Positions 11,401 through 23,265 of a stretch of 64,000 nucleotides of DNA are shown one piece after another; within the stretch, counting starts at the first letter, position 1, and each line of letters starts with the position of its first letter. A program made the position numbers and the translations under genes. The notes below the pieces were generated by a model that was not told the DNA's origin, ran no database searches, and saw only the letters and a list, made by a program, of their open reading frames with translations. Source of the stretch: Pipra filicauda (lineage: Eukaryota > Chordata > Aves > Passeriformes > Pipridae); assembly GCF_003945595.2 (NCBI RefSeq), contig NW_024103729.1, positions 2,104,950-2,168,949 on the forward strand, in the 5' to 3' direction.

Positions 11401-13312
11401 AATCATCTCTGATCTCCCGTGCATCAGCACATGGAATGTCTTCCTTATGGCTAACTTTACCCTGGTCACCTGCATTCTTACTTTGCCACTAATACAAACA
11501 TATGTCGGCCTGGCTGTGGTTTGTGCTCTAATAGGATTTTCCAGTGGCTATTTTTCTCTAATGCCTGTTGTGACTGAAGATTTAGTTGGAACTAAACACC
11601 TTGCAAATGCCTATGGCATCATCATTTGTGCCAATGGAATATCTGCATTGTTTGGACCACCCTTTGCAGGTAAAAAGTTCAAATTGCTAAACAACAGATG
11701 TTTGTATAATAACTGTATGACTCCTTCTCTTATTAAATTTTCTTATGTTATGAGCATGTGTAGTTAACAAAATCACAGCTACTCCAGAATGGACTATAAC
11801 ATTCAGCTTTAAATTGTACAAATTCACAGATCACATCTTCTGGGTACCAGCTCACACATTGCAAATTCCAGTTCTTGGAAATAACCCCAGATTTATTAAA
11901 ATCTATGCTTTCAATGGTATGTTTCCCTAAAATAGTGTCATGCACTTTTTTTTCAACTAGAAAGGTGTAACCTGTTTTTCTGTTTTATGTAGTATATGCA
12001 CTATACATACCCATTCCTCTACCACATGAAAAAAATGATGATTAGTTCCCAGGGCAGGCAGCTGTTTGTACCACAGTTATTACCCCCAAGAACTGTGGGG
12101 TGTGTTTGGGTGTCACCACTTAAAGCTGCCAGTGGATGTGTTGATGTAACTAACTTTGCCTTCCTTCAGCCAGAAATACTTACTCTGGGGACTGAAGTGC
12201 TCATAACCTCTTTACTGCCATTCACAGCAGAAGGCAGAAGTGTAATATGCATAGTACCCCTAGTTACTTAGGTTTGAACAGACATTCATTATGAATTTTC
12301 TCATAGAAAGAGGCAGGGGTGAAAGTGCAGAAGAGATAGGGGTCCTAATTGTCAGTACTGTACCAGACTAGAGCTCTCTTTTACAGGGATGTTGGTCAGA
12401 AGAAAGCAGAAAAAAACCTTGATAGTCTTGGCCATGGTCAGCCAGGGATGGCTGTGGGCTGAAGGGAAGCCACTGGCAGCATGAGCAGCCCAGAAAAGAG
12501 AGAACAGCTCCTCTGCCCACCTCTGAGTCAGAAGAAAGCTCACTCAGTGCCCTTTGAAAGCAGCAGTGTTTCACTCTGCCATATGTTCCCTCAGCACCTC
12601 TCAGTCTGTGCTGAGCGTGGCTCTGTATTTGGTCACTGGTTACGAAGCAAATAGGATGCAAGTGGTTGATGTAAAAAGAGCTGCTGATCCTGTGGTGTCA
12701 TCGCAATGCAGCCAGCGTGACATGAGAGAATTTTGCTAGTTTGGGTTCTCAAACCTTTCTGAAATAACTTTAATGTGGTTTTGCAAAGGAATTGAGGTTG
12801 GAATGAGAGTCACTGCAGCACTGAGATTATATCTCTTCAAAACTCTTTTACTGGTATGTGAGTCTTTGAGGAAGCTATTGGGAATGTGTTTGCTTGCACA
12901 AGGCAGAGCATTTGAACTGGGCAGTGTTGGGGATTTCACAAAGGCAGTAGTAGGGTGGAAGAGCTGATTGGTTTGGGATTACAAAATGTCTATTTTAAAT
13001 TCAGACCTGTGACAACTTGTTTGAAAATTGTTTGTTTCCACAAAACATCTATGGATTTGACTGAAATGTCATCAGAGAAATGTGAAGTATTTTTTGTATT
13101 TTCCCATGCAGTATACCTTGTTGTCAAGCTTTGTAACAAACATGTTTTGTCCTTATTTTCCAGGTTGGATCTATGACATCACACAAAAATACGATTTTTC
13201 TTTTTACATAGCTGGCTTGCTATACATGGTGGGAATAATATTTTTACTTATACAACCTTGTATTCAAAAGAAACAGCCAAGACAAAAATCTACAGAAGAA
13301 GCACAAGTATAG
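5417..13312 (+). CDS. SLC16A14: SLC16A14, orphan monocarboxylate transporter family member (spliced)
   Basis: Coding segments 5432-5693, 6551-6694, 10677-11669 and 13164-13312 total 1548 bases, giving 515 residues plus stop. Each junction is GT-AG, and all three split a glycine codon after its first base. The protein is a major facilitator superfamily transporter of the MCT (SLC16) family with 12 expected membrane helices in the plasma membrane. The family signature DGGWAWMIVF is at residues 30-39, and a second family motif (YFQKRRALAQG, 153-163) follows helix 4. A hydrophilic, poorly conserved cytoplasmic loop at about 211-300 separates the two six-helix halves. It resembles human SLC16A14 (about 510 residues, from memory) almost throughout, including the N-terminal MYxSxEDIGYDF and the C-terminal IYDITQKYDFSFY. 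The substrate is not established for this member. The start MYASRED matches the ortholog. No stops or frameshifts were seen, so the gene appears intact. Confidence 0.95.
5432..5693 (+). CDS. SLC16A14: SLC16A14 coding exon 2 (first coding)
   Basis: Encodes residues 1-87 and the first base of Gly88. It covers the cytoplasmic N-terminus, the MCT signature entering helix 1 (DGGWAWMIVF) and most of helix 2 (TAWVSSLSMGITLIVG). The upstream acceptor is ttcag at 5416 or gtag at 5394. The donor is gtatgt at 5694. Confidence 0.95.
5694..6550 (+). other. SLC16A14: Intron 2 of SLC16A14
   Basis: 857 bases, phase 1, gtatgtt donor and a long T-rich tract ending ttttttaacag. Nothing else recognised. Confidence 0.85.
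6551..6694 (+). CDS. SLC16A14: SLC16A14 coding exon 3
   Basis: 144 bases giving helices 2-3: GPFIGLFISMCGCR, then a membrane stretch rich in Gly, Ala and Leu ending FGVTAG. It is in frame with both neighbours; the split glycine codon is completed in the next exon. The donor is gtaaga. Confidence 0.95.
6695..10676 (+). other. SLC16A14: Intron 3 of SLC16A14
   Basis: Phase 1 intron of 3982 bases. Mostly AT-rich and unremarkable, except for a GC-rich stretch at 8.7-9.35 kb listed separately. The acceptor is a T-rich run ending ttttcatag. Confidence 0.85.
8710..8850 (+). repeat. Degenerate short tandem repeat built on 'ctcacc'
   Basis: A run of imperfect 14-17 base units built on 'gactcacc' or 'gctcacc' (for example tgactcaccatctcc, tgactcaccggtccc, ggctcaccaccccc) starts a GC-rich block that continues to about 9340. 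The units are too diverged to count exactly. The block yields a 203-codon open frame of His/Pro/Ser/Leu repeats, which I read as a by-product of the repeat and not a gene, because it lies inside an intron and has no domain. Confidence 0.55.
10677..11669 (+). CDS. SLC16A14: SLC16A14 coding exon 4 (large exon)
   Basis: 993 bases, coding roughly residues 136-466. It carries helices 4-6, the central loop and helices 7-11. Visible landmarks are GIGSGMVYLPAVVMVG, the QKRRALAQG motif, GWRNAMFIQG, the loop beginning after LMRPLSP, then SLFTNRVFVAF, FPLTSIIAIVHIFGK and the GYFSLMPVVTEDLVG segment. The central loop is rich in Ser, Glu, Asn and Lys and differs most from the human protein. The donor is gtaaaa at 11670. 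Confidence 0.95.
11670..13163 (+). other. SLC16A14: Intron 4 of SLC16A14
   Basis: Phase 1 intron of 1494 bases, with the acceptor tattttccag. No embedded repeat or exon recognised. Confidence 0.85.
13164..13312 (+). CDS. SLC16A14: SLC16A14 coding exon 5 (last)
   Basis: Codes the end of the protein: GWIYDITQKYDFSFY, helix 12 (AGLLYMVGIIFLLIQP) and a short basic tail ending EEAQV, then TAG at 13310-13312. The tail is short, as in human SLC16A14. I see no typical C-terminal PDZ ligand that I would rely on. Confidence 0.95.
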
Positions 13313-15314
13313 AACAAATTCCAGAAGTTTTTTTACAGAACTTTTTTGATTTCATGTTTCTATTGTGTGACAGTATGAAGACGTTTTTCTTATGAAACCA
13401 ACCACATTAAGCTGTACTTAAGTGAAAAGCAAATGTGCTCCATAATGCTAATAAATTATGAGAAACATGCTTTTTAAAATAGTTAAGATCTCTTACTTTA
13501 GAAGTACCAAATACAGTGATTAAAAGCACGCTGCTAGTCTTTTAATATCAGCACAATGCTAGTAGCCTTTATCCTTGCTTCTCTTTCAACTTTTCACCAC
13601 TAACCACTGGTGAGAATCCACTGACTGCAGTGCAGTTACTCCTGATTTACACGAGTCCTAGAGAGAATTTGGTCAGGACATGAATGATTTATAAAGGTCC
13701 CTCCTACTATGTGTTCAGTCTGATAGTTACAGAGTATAAGAAAATGATTGTATTTCTTGCCTGGCTAGTCAAGTACTGTTGAAATGCTAGCATAAGAACT
13801 CCATTAATTGAATGTTTTAAAATGACTATTTCTGTGATACAAAACTGAAGAAAAGTTCTTATATTTTTCTGAAGTGACTCATTTTGACTTGATGATCCTT
13901 GTGTGTCCCTTCCAGCTCAGAATATTCTGTGATTCTGTGATTCTACTTCAAGGATTTTTAATTTTATTTTTTTAAAGTATCAACTGCGTAATAAAGTGGC
14001 CATCCTCAACACACAGGCTGCATTATAAATGCTGTGACACTTAATGCACCTGAAGTAAAAAAATCATAAATGCAGAAACGAGAAACATATGGAAAATATT
14101 CTCGTGACTGGAAAATGATTCCAGGAACAGTCTGGGGTCTGTGGCCCCTTTACCTAATTAGAGGTACTGTAGAACTTCTTAACATTGCCACTGAGTCCTT
14201 CCATGGGAAAGGGCTCTAGTACAGCACACTAAATTCTGTTACAATTACTTTAATAACAAAAACTGTTACATTATGAGCAGTTGTGTTCCTGCTCATAGCA
14301 TACACCATGAACTGAATAAGACTGGTCATGTTTGAGAAGTTTATTCACTAGAAGATAAGATGCTGCAGAGCACAGAAGAGCTAAAGAACATTTGAATTAT
14401 TCAAATAAATTTTCTTAACATGAAGCACCTGGTAACCAATGCAGAAGGTGTTGTCTGGTGGGACAGGACATAATTTTCAGCTTTGAGAGGTGAATCTGAC
14501 GTTAATTTTTCTATCAAAGAAAAGCCACTGTATGTTTTTATCCTCCTAGCTTTATGAAAGTTTTTTGCATGACAAATCAGGTTCTTAGTATAACACTGAT
14601 ATGTGCTGCTGGAATTCCTTAAAAAAAAATTGATACTATTCAATTATATCGAAGAACTATTAGACACAGTTGAGTTTGCAACACTACCGATCCTCTTTAT
14701 AGCTGCAAAGTTGGCTGAGAAAAAGTTCTGAACCACTGTGTGTATTGTTCTATATTGCAATTCACCAGCTTCTTAGAGTTGCACTTCTACAACTGTTGGC
14801 AAGGGCATATTTTAAAATAGATCACTGAAATGAGCCAAAAAAAAAAACCTTAAGAAAACCCTGAACTACTTTAAGATTTAGATCGGTTCAATTATATAGT
14901 AGTTATGTATGGCCTTTAAAAGTCACATAAAACAACTGAGGTGGCACTGAACTGCAACACATGGTGTGAACACACAGTAACTTCTTAAAATCAGCTTTTT
15001 TTGTTGGAGAAGATGTTCACATAAACTTTCACATCAGTTCTTTGTTACAGGTTTAATGTCTTCTTGTTGTGAATGCTGCTGATAGCTTATTTTAACTGAG
15101 CTATCTTTTATCTGTGAAATATATATATTGAAGTGATGATTTCCCTTATTTGCCTTTTTTTTCCTTTTTGAAAGGTATGTACTCTTCATACATAGATCTT
15201 CACCTTGTCTTTTGTCAAAAGTAACTTTATTTGCATATTACAGTAATAAATAATATGCTGTTCACTTGTGATATCTGCATTATATCTTTCTATGGGCCGT
15301 ATGTTGGGAATAAA
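13313..15314 (+). other. SLC16A14: 3' UTR and downstream flank of SLC16A14
   Basis: AT-rich sequence with candidate poly(A) signals AATAAA at 13450-13455, 13990-13995, 14404-14409 and 15309-15314. The human gene has a long 3' UTR (from memory), so the distal signals may be used; the sequence alone does not decide. A CR1 3'-end fragment sits between the first two signals. Confidence 0.5.
13888..13944 (+). mobile_element. CR1 LINE 3' end fragment
   Basis: The string from 'cttgatgatcc' through 'tcccttccagctcag' is the typical CR1 3' terminal sequence. It ends in two and a half copies of the CR1 octamer repeat (attctgtg). It is heavily 5'-truncated, as most CR1 copies are, and lies in the putative 3' UTR of SLC16A14. 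Confidence 0.8.
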
Positions 15315-16250
15315 GTTACATTACCCAAAAATACACTTTCTGTTCATTTATTAATTCAGTTAGGACAGTGTTTTATCCACATAATGAAATTTGTATTTGT
15401 CATTATCCTAAAATGAAAGAATCACAAAGAAGAAAGGATATATATGTGTTTCTTCTAAGATCAATGATCACCAAATGCTTCCAGAATATTGATATATACA
15501 TACATACATATATACACTCTTAAGGAACCATAGTAACAGTCTTGAAAGACAGCAAATATCTCTTATCAAATATGCAACTTGAACAATGGAAGTAAATTAG
15601 TTCCTGCATCAGCAGGATGAAGGAAACACGTTTCCCATTTGCCATCCTGGCAGAGTGCCTCTAACATGGTGTTCAAGGATTGTCCAAGATGAGGATGATC
15701 ATCTGATCCACACCCTCAAAGAAGTTTCTTCTTGGTGACAAAATTATTATTTGCTTGAAGTTTAGATAATTAATTTAAAAAACATTTCAACACACATCAA
15801 ACTCTGGAAACCAGCTCCATGTTATTGGCCTGTAAACACTGCAGATTTACTGTGGGGGACAGTAAAAGGCCCAGCGCTCAAGAGCAATTTTTCTAGCACG
15901 AAGTGATAGATGCTTCTGTAAGGGTACTAATGACATTGCCACAGCATCTGCTATAAGCCAGGGAGTGGATAGCAGATATACAAACCAGACAAGTCAGAAT
16001 GAAGAAGTACAAAGAAGCCACAACCATTTATATTACTAGTAACTGCTATGATGCTGATTGTAACACAGTTTCAGGATGCCCAACATATTAAAGATTGTAT
16101 TGTTTACATGTTGCTCCTAGTAAGACATATTTTGGTTTTCCTCTTTCAATCCTTAAAGAAATCTGCTTTCCTCAGTAAAGAAGTCCATGTGTTTGACCCG
16201 ATAAACAGCAAACCCACACCTTACAACAATTGCTTCAGTGAAAAATGAAC
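15315..16250. other. Intergenic gap between convergent SLC16A14 and FBXO36 remnant
   Basis: AT-rich, with a short TA/TACA microsatellite at 15491-15516. No coding feature recognised. It separates the last + strand poly(A) candidate from the - strand FBXO36 poly(A) candidate. Confidence 0.5.
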
Positions 16251-16251
16251 C

Positions 16252-16257
16252 TTTATT
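16252..16257 (-). terminator. FBXO36: AATAAA poly(A) signal downstream of the FBXO36 remnant
   Basis: On the minus strand AATAAA begins four bases after the final TAA of the FBXO36-like frame. This is an unusually tight spacing, and it may be coincidence in AT-rich DNA. Confidence 0.35.
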
Positions 16258-16260
16258 CAG

Positions 16261-16416
16261 TTATTTGTTCTGAACATCTTGTTTCTGCCTCCTCCTTCAG
16301 AGCTGTAGCTGCAGTGGACATCTGTGTGCAGAGAATGGTTTCCAGCCCACTTCCTATGCCAGCTCCTTCATTTCAGGTGTGATTGTGTCACACAAGTTCT
16401 CCACAATAGTTTCCCA
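16261..16416 (-). pseudogene. FBXO36: Decayed last exon of FBXO36
   Basis: Reading the minus strand from 16416 after an intact-looking acceptor (gtgtgacag), the frame gives WETIVENLCDTITPEMKELA, then a TAG at 16354-16356, then EVGWK, a scrambled stretch, LQLQL, a TGA, RRRQK and a final TAA at 16261-16263. Human FBXO36 (about 188 residues, SCF ubiquitin-ligase substrate adaptor; recalled) ends WEQIVQSTCDTITPDV...LAEDTGW...LQLQRQLRKRKQK. The match is colinear and in frame from the exon boundary. Relative to human, GAG appears to have become TAG, CGA has become TGA, about one codon was gained before LQLQ and two were lost after it. The location and strand match the human SLC16A14/FBXO36/TRIP12 order. 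Either the gene is dead, or it makes a product about 30 residues shorter. I found no upstream FBXO36 exon in the window, which favours loss. Confidence 0.75.
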
Positions 16417-17609
16417 CTGTCACACAGGTAGTTGTAAGAGAAAGTAGAGGGTTAGAAATCATAATTTGGCTTACTCGTTGGTGATTATTCTACTACACAG
16501 AATGTGTTTAGACAGCACAGAGGCCTTGTATCAAGGTCACTTGCAGCGTGAGCTGCCCACGTATCTTGAAAGACACAGCTTTAGTTAAAATTCACAAGAT
16601 ATCAGTGGAAGTTTTGCCCAGAGTTGCCAGTGCAAGGTATCCCATGTTGTTCTGTGAAATATCTGAGAAGCTTCTTCTGGTATGATATCAAAGGCCTTTC
16701 TGCCACACTAAAAGCAGCTGTAATGCCATAATCTCCTGGTATGTGATTCATACACCTGCTCTGAAATCAACCGAGCTGGGTAAGTTGATGCCAAAAGACT
16801 TGTCAGGATGTAGAAATCACATCAGAAATACAAATCTGTTTTCAAGGACGTAAGAGAAGCCTTGGGCTTACAACAGAAATGCAATTTTAGGCAACTTTCA
16901 GAAGTACTGTAAGGATTAAGCCTGTTTGTCAGGAGGTGCTTCTCTCTTTCAGAATGACTCCATAAAAAAATCAGGTAAAAATATTATAAAGAGGAAGCAA
17001 AAATGATGTAATTTATTAGATGACAGAACTATCACCAAAAAAAAAATTAGGAAGATACTCTGTGTCATTATGTATTATCTACCCATTGTAAGTAATACAA
17101 GAGCACAGCAACACTGATTTTTCCCCAAACGTTCCACTTCTCTACATGTGCAATTGCAGGGACCTAAGTGCAGTTGTACTCGATGACTCCAATTCAAGTG
17201 GCTGGTAAGTGGTAACAGAAATAGAACAGCAAAAGTCCTGGTATAACTTGTGTTACTGCTGATGGAGCTGAATACCTTAAACTGTTTAATTCACTGCCTA
17301 CAGCAAAGCTGTCACTGTACGTGTGAACTGTTTGTTCTTGTGCAGGCACACACAACATCCTAGCACGTTTTAGCAAAGGAAAAGCAGGGATCATTGAGGC
17401 AAAGTTGCTGTAGGAGTGCTGAAATGAAAATATACACCTTTTAAAAGTTTTCTTTGAATTTCTGCTTTCTCTCTACCTCTCCCCCATTCAGCTTTTCCCA
17501 TGAGAAATGGACACCGTGAAGTTAAAAATAGCAGAGGCTGGTTTTTATTATCAAATGTTTTTATTTCCAAACACAGTGTTCTGTTAAAAAGAAAATTAAA
17601 AATAAATCT

Positions 17610-17800
17610 AGGGAGCAGAGCGCGGCCGCTCCCGCCGTTCCCGCGGCTCTTCCCCGTTCCCGGTGACTCCGGCCGTGCCCCGGGGGCCCGGCGCCCTCTG
17701 GCGGCGGAACGTCCCCGCAGCACCGGGAATTCTGGAAGAGGCTCGTCCCAAAACAACCGAAACGAGTCCCGCCCTGCCCTTGTGCCGGGACAAAAATATA
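17610..17800. promoter_or_regulatory. Isolated GC/CpG-rich patch inside AT-rich DNA
   Basis: About 190 bases, very rich in G+C and CpG (including gcggccgc), flanked on both sides by AT-rich sequence. It contains a CTCF-type motif. It overlaps an open frame on each strand, but these are not conserved-looking proteins. It could be a small CpG island, an insulator or enhancer, or part of an old insertion. Confidence 0.5.
17691..17704 (-). promoter_or_regulatory. CTCF-type binding motif
   Basis: On the minus strand the bases read CCGCCAGAGGGCGC. The core fits the CTCF consensus CCASYAGRKGGCRSYR with a single mismatch (G for A at the third core position). The following bases also fit the RSYR tail. 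Confidence 0.55.
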
Positions 17801-18983
17801 AAATCCGAATACGATATTTTATAATTCCACAGAGAGCAGCATTCCAGCCTACACGTGAATTATTTTGGAAATGAAAACTCATATTATTGGGGCAAATTTT
17901 TAATTCCATAAAAATACTTCTGAAATGAGAGAAAGAGAACCTACTAGTTCTAGTAGGTTATTTCATTGTCCCAAAATTTTATCTTTGTTATCATGCAACT
18001 AAATTCTTTCTAGGATTTCCTTAAATTCCAGAATATCCAAGGCTTTATGTTAAACTAATGAAAAGTTTATTGCCCTGCACAGTACTTCATCCTGCTCCAC
18101 TCACAGTCTGCAAAATGCCAGATGAATTCCAGATATACTAACAAATAATTTCCTGACCTCTCTTCTATCCATTCTCTTCCTCTCCTTTAGTTGTTTTTAT
18201 TCCCTTATTCTCTAACCAGTTGTTTCCCAGTCACAATATCGACTGTTTTATCTGCAAACTGAAATAAAGCCCAGAACTCAGCAAGCTTATCTACTCCCAT
18301 CTGGCCTTCATCTCTAAATTAATGACATGCTCTATTTTCCTGACTTGCCATGTTCTCCTGTGCTTTCTTTGTACTGTCTCCTATTTCTTGTGCTCACTTG
18401 AACTCTGTCTTGCTGAAGCATCTGTAACACCTTTGCAGCACAGCCACGTCCTCTGGGACTGCCAGCAGTCTGACACACAACTTGAAATGTTGACCCACGT
18501 AGCCTCAAAATAATAGAAACCCTGGGAGCAATCTCATCCTGATACAGTTTGGAGATGTGCTCTGTACCAGACACATCCTCTCTCCACACTACACGGTTAA
18601 TCTGTGTCTCTGAAGTCTTTCAGAGTGTATCTAGTTGTCACAGCAGACTCAAGACAACTAAACCTGGGTTTAACTTTTTCATAAGGTCTCACCATTATGT
18701 TTTCATTAACTGCTCAACTCATAACTTGACAGGCTTCACTCTAGGCTCCTACAGCACCCTTGGGGATAAGAAGTTATTTTTCCCTTTAAAACATTTCTCT
18801 TCCTGTTTTTCATAAGCTAAAATCTTTTTCTCCCCCTACTGGAGTTATTGCAGCAGCCTTTTCTCAGGCTCTGACTGGGATAGAAAATACAGTTTTGAGG
18901 TATTCAGACCCACAAAAATAAGATTCCTAGATCATAGCTCTGAACACATTATCTTTCTATCCCAATTTCCTGACCCTGCACAG

Positions 18984-19035
18984 ACCAGGAAGCTGGAACA
19001 GATGACCTTTCAAAGGCCTTTCCAATATGACTTTT
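18984..19035 (+). mobile_element. CR1 LINE 3' end scrap
   Basis: Contains 'ctggaacagatgaccttt' followed by 'ggcctttccaatatga', a diverged version of the CR1 3' tail (ctggaccagatgacctttagaggtcccttccaa type). The octamer repeats are lost. Confidence 0.6.
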
Positions 19036-20571
19036 CTGAGTGAAGGACTTTTCAATATGAGGGACAGATTGCCCCTCATTCTTCTGCAATGTCCAGGCTA
19101 CCCTTCCAATTCATTACCCCTCATTCAGCACAGGCAGGCTGCTCTGAGCTCCAGGCAGCCAATAGTGGTGACTTCTGTTATTCTCTCTTTAAAGTTTAAA
19201 TTCAACATGTTCATACTATTTCCCATGCTTTCCTGATAGCTGGAAAGAGCTTCCTAGCAAGCAAGCATAAAGTCATCTCTTTCTCCTCCTGTGTTTCTTA
19301 CAGTTTCTTGCAGTAAAGTCTAACAAAAAAAAAGAAAAAGAAAAAAAAAGAAAAAATGTCTTTCCTTGTGCTCCTGTCTTTTGTCACAGATGTAAATGTA
19401 AGGAATGGCAGTGACTTTTTGTTTGCTAATGAGCCTAACATAAGGGGATCCCAGGCTGTGGCTGAAGTTTCTAAACATTACAATAATACGAATCATAACA
19501 CAAAGCAAAGGTTTTACATTTCCAGTACTTAATCCTGGAAGTAGGGCATAACATCCAGCCACGGGTGGCAATGGAATTGTCTGCATCACTATTTATTATA
19601 AAATAAAAGTTTGCAGGATAAGCACTGTTTCTCTAAGATCTAGCTCAATGAAGAGACAACCCTTACTTTACTTGTCTTAAGTAAAGCAGACAGATTGACG
19701 ATTATGTTAAACCAATGAGATGAATCAAAACCAACATGCCAAAATTTTTACTGTTTCAGACCTGTGTGAAACTTGAGAAAGTCTGGCAATATCTTCAAGC
19801 TCCAGAAAGGAAATGATGTACAGGAGCAATGGGACAGGAAGCCGTTCCAGGAAGTCCTACTTATCTCGCCACAGATTCCAGAACTTTGGCACCAAACAGT
19901 ACAGGGAAAAAAAATGAAACCAAACCCAAGTGACAGACTTGTAAAAGCCTAAAATTTCTTATCAATAATCTCAAGTTATTCACATACATCTCTAAAAAAA
20001 AACCCAAAACCAACACCAACAGTCAGCTTATTTTTTTTTTTAATGTTTTCTAGAGAAAATAACATTTAACATGAACATCCAGAACCATTTTTGGATCCAC
20101 TTTTCCACATGCATATAGATCTTTTTACATAATGACTGTGCTAATTACTCAGTATATGACATTTTTTGGCTCATTCCTTTATAATCTAATACACCAAATT
20201 CTCTCTTTGTAGGTTTCCTACTTAGTGAGCTACTTCCCATCGTGCAGTCATACAGTCAATTATTTCTGCTTCTGTGTCCCACTTGGAACTTGGTCTTTTG
20301 TGTTTAACACTATTTCTTCAGATCACTTATCTATTTTATCAAATTGCTGTAATAAAATTACTAGTTCATTATAAAACAGAATCCCGAATTCAATTTGCTA
20401 CACGTCTAATGAAGATTTTGATTTCCTAAGATCTAACAAAATGAATGCAGTCATCCAGATTAGTACAGGACTTTTTTTGCCTTTTCATACGCAATCAAAA
20501 TTTAAAGCAGAATTAGTATTTTTTATATTTGGAAATTTTTTCTAATACATCCAAAGTGGTGTCTTTTTATT

Positions 20572-20607
20572 GCTTTTTTGTTTGTTGGTTGGTTTGTTTT
20601 TGTTTTA
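20572..20607 (+). repeat. T/G-rich low-complexity run
   Basis: A run of 'tttg', 'ttgg' and 'ttttt' units. Similar T/G-rich runs occur at 32038-32113 and 35910-35972, and the A/C-rich complement type at 26919-26951 and 63546-63582. Confidence 0.6.
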
Positions 20608-21835
20608 GCTAACTAGAATCTATCTTCTCATGTACATTAGAGTGATACAAAGAGAGAAACAGAACCATGGAAATTGAAACTATACTAACTACAGGCCAAT
20701 TTTGATGCAGCCATTTTCCTTCCAAAGTATTTTATAAATTAGTTACAAAATTCAAGCTTACGTGGCTACATTTGAAAGAGCTTTGAAAATTACATGATTT
20801 CACTGCTAAGATGTTAAGACACTTTCCTTCTTTTTTCCTTCCAAATATTCCTAAGGTAGCTATGGAGAAGGAAGCTAATGCCTTATCTTCCTTCGTGTCT
20901 TTGGGTAGGTGGCCCAATATTATGCAAGCTTTCATTTCCGTGCTGCAAGTGCAGTTTGCTGTCAGTTCTCCTTTGCTTTTTTGCTTTCCAAGCATGTCAG
21001 TTCTATATGGTTGGTAATTTTCCTCAAATTCCTTATGCAAGTACAAAATGATCTACACAGTCAACTAAAAATGGTTGGGCTGATTAATTCAGGCTGGTAT
21101 GTAAGGATGATCAAAATCTTCACATACTGGGAATGATGATGATGGTGAAATACACTGAGCAGGTATTTCATGTTGAAGATTAAGCAGGCTACCACATGAA
21201 TATCTGAGTTTTTCTTTAAAATTATTTATTTCTAGAAATAATAATGTGATCTGTTTTGGCTGTTTTAAAATATATTTAGCTGTGTTTATTTTGCTTTATT
21301 AATGTATCTGCAGCTAATGATGAACTAACTGTGAAAATCTATTGAACTTCAAGTTTTCTATGAAAATTTCATCCTGTGAGTGCTGGAGACTATTTGATGA
21401 CTTGTACTATTTGTTCACTCATCCAGAAATATAAGTAGACCTCTCTTCTCTTGCTCGACACTATCATCAATTTATTTTCCATCACTGGAAAACCATATAT
21501 AAAACCTTGCTCTACCCTCTTGGCTTGATGGAGATTACGAAAAGAAACTAATGATAAGTTATTTCACTGTCCAAAAAGAACAGAAAACATTTCAAATCAA
21601 ACACAGATGTTTATAGGTGTATGGTAGTTACTATAAAACCATGAAAACAGATAAAATCTTAGGAATGAAAACTAGGAGATAAGAACAGGAAATACCAATA
21701 CTTAACAGGAAAACATTTTGGTGGCTGGGGTATGTACCAAATATTTAGCAGCAAACCATGGGGATGATGATGAGTTTTTTCTTTGAACTCATTTGGCAAA
21801 AAAATCAGTAAGGATAACTAGAATATTATTCCAGA

Positions 21836-21870
<35 letters not shown>

Positions 21871-21889
21871 ATTCCTATATATATATTTG
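21836..21889. repeat. (TA)n microsatellite
   Basis: Nearly pure TA dinucleotide repeat of about 54 bases with two short interruptions (gta and attcc). Likely length-polymorphic. Confidence 0.9.
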
Positions 21890-23265
21890 TGGAGAATTAA
21901 GAGAAAAAATGATAATTTGTGAATACTTAGGAGCAGCAAAGCTCCCTTTAACAGGAGGTGAGGAGGTGTAAAAACATCTGATTGTGTGGAACAGCAAGAG
22001 CTATGGACAGAAATAGTGTCAGGATAACAATACAATTTCTCACAAACATAGTAATTTATTCTCATAATACTTCTATTTATATTAGCACTTTTCTGAAAAC
22101 AAAGCACTTTTATCTTATATGATAATTTTAATAAAAAATTGAGGGGAAACTCCCAAATTTTGAGATGATTTTAGAAGGAAGAAATGATCAAATGTTAGAA
22201 AAGAATGGCAATTGTGGCTTTCAATACTTCCTATGGGATAGGAAGCCTCTGAACTACCAGCAATACTTTTCAAGAAAAAGCAGGCAGATCTTATTTGTAA
22301 CCTACTGAAAACACACAGAGTAATAGTAGAAAACTGCATGTTAACAGTAATGTAATCATTTGAATCACTGTTCCCAGGTAATGTAAAACAGATGTTTTAT
22401 TGTGACATCATATTAATATCAAATGCTGCAGGAAAATGTTACACTATAAGCAATGGAAAAAAACCCCACTAAAATCCTTCTCACTAACATATATTCACAT
22501 GTCAAATCTACTTTTATGAGGTAAATAAAATAAACCCACCAGCGGTAAACAAAAAAGTATAGAAAAATACTTCTTTGAAAGCTCAAGTTTATAAAAATTG
22601 ATGATCAATTTTGCCACAAATTAAAATGTGGTACAACTCTGCTTCAACTAACAGAGCAATTATGAATGTCTACTGCAAAAACCCAGCATATTTAAAGACA
22701 CCCTGAGCCAAATCCAACAGGCAGTCCATTTTCTATTGGTTCAGGATACATTCATTCCCCTTCTAGTCAAAACAAGCAGTAATAACTGGAATTAAAGATT
22801 GGTTTTGTCATGGACTGTGAGTGCTGATTGAGACTTTTTCCATGGTTTGTGCACATATGCAGTCACTTGAGGTTAGAAGGTGTGCTGTGTCCATCCCTGA
22901 ACACCAACAGTGCTCACCTGCAGCCTCCCACCCACCGGCCTAAGGAAGTGTCACTGTTTCTGTCAGATCACTTGATATCGATCAGCTGCAAAAGTTATAG
23001 AGGGAATGAGAAACACAAACCGAAGAACACAAACCTAAACATAGAAGTGCAGACCACGCTAAATCACCAGGGCTAAAAATCTCTGGATTGTGCCGTAGGA
23101 AGTGTTAGATTTTAATAAGCAAAGCATAGGGAACATGTTGGTCTTATCCGAGATCATAAATGAAGATACAGTCAAGTTTATTCTTGAAAAGAGATATATA
23201 ATGTTACCCTCTTCCCTACCACCATACCACTTACCCAAGATTCATATACTCCTTGGGAAAGCAGA

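Noticed and set aside
22530..22560. Minus-strand YRWWVYF, considered as the FBXO36 RWWKISLR segment
   Set aside because: Only RWW matches, with no acceptor before it and no similarity after it.
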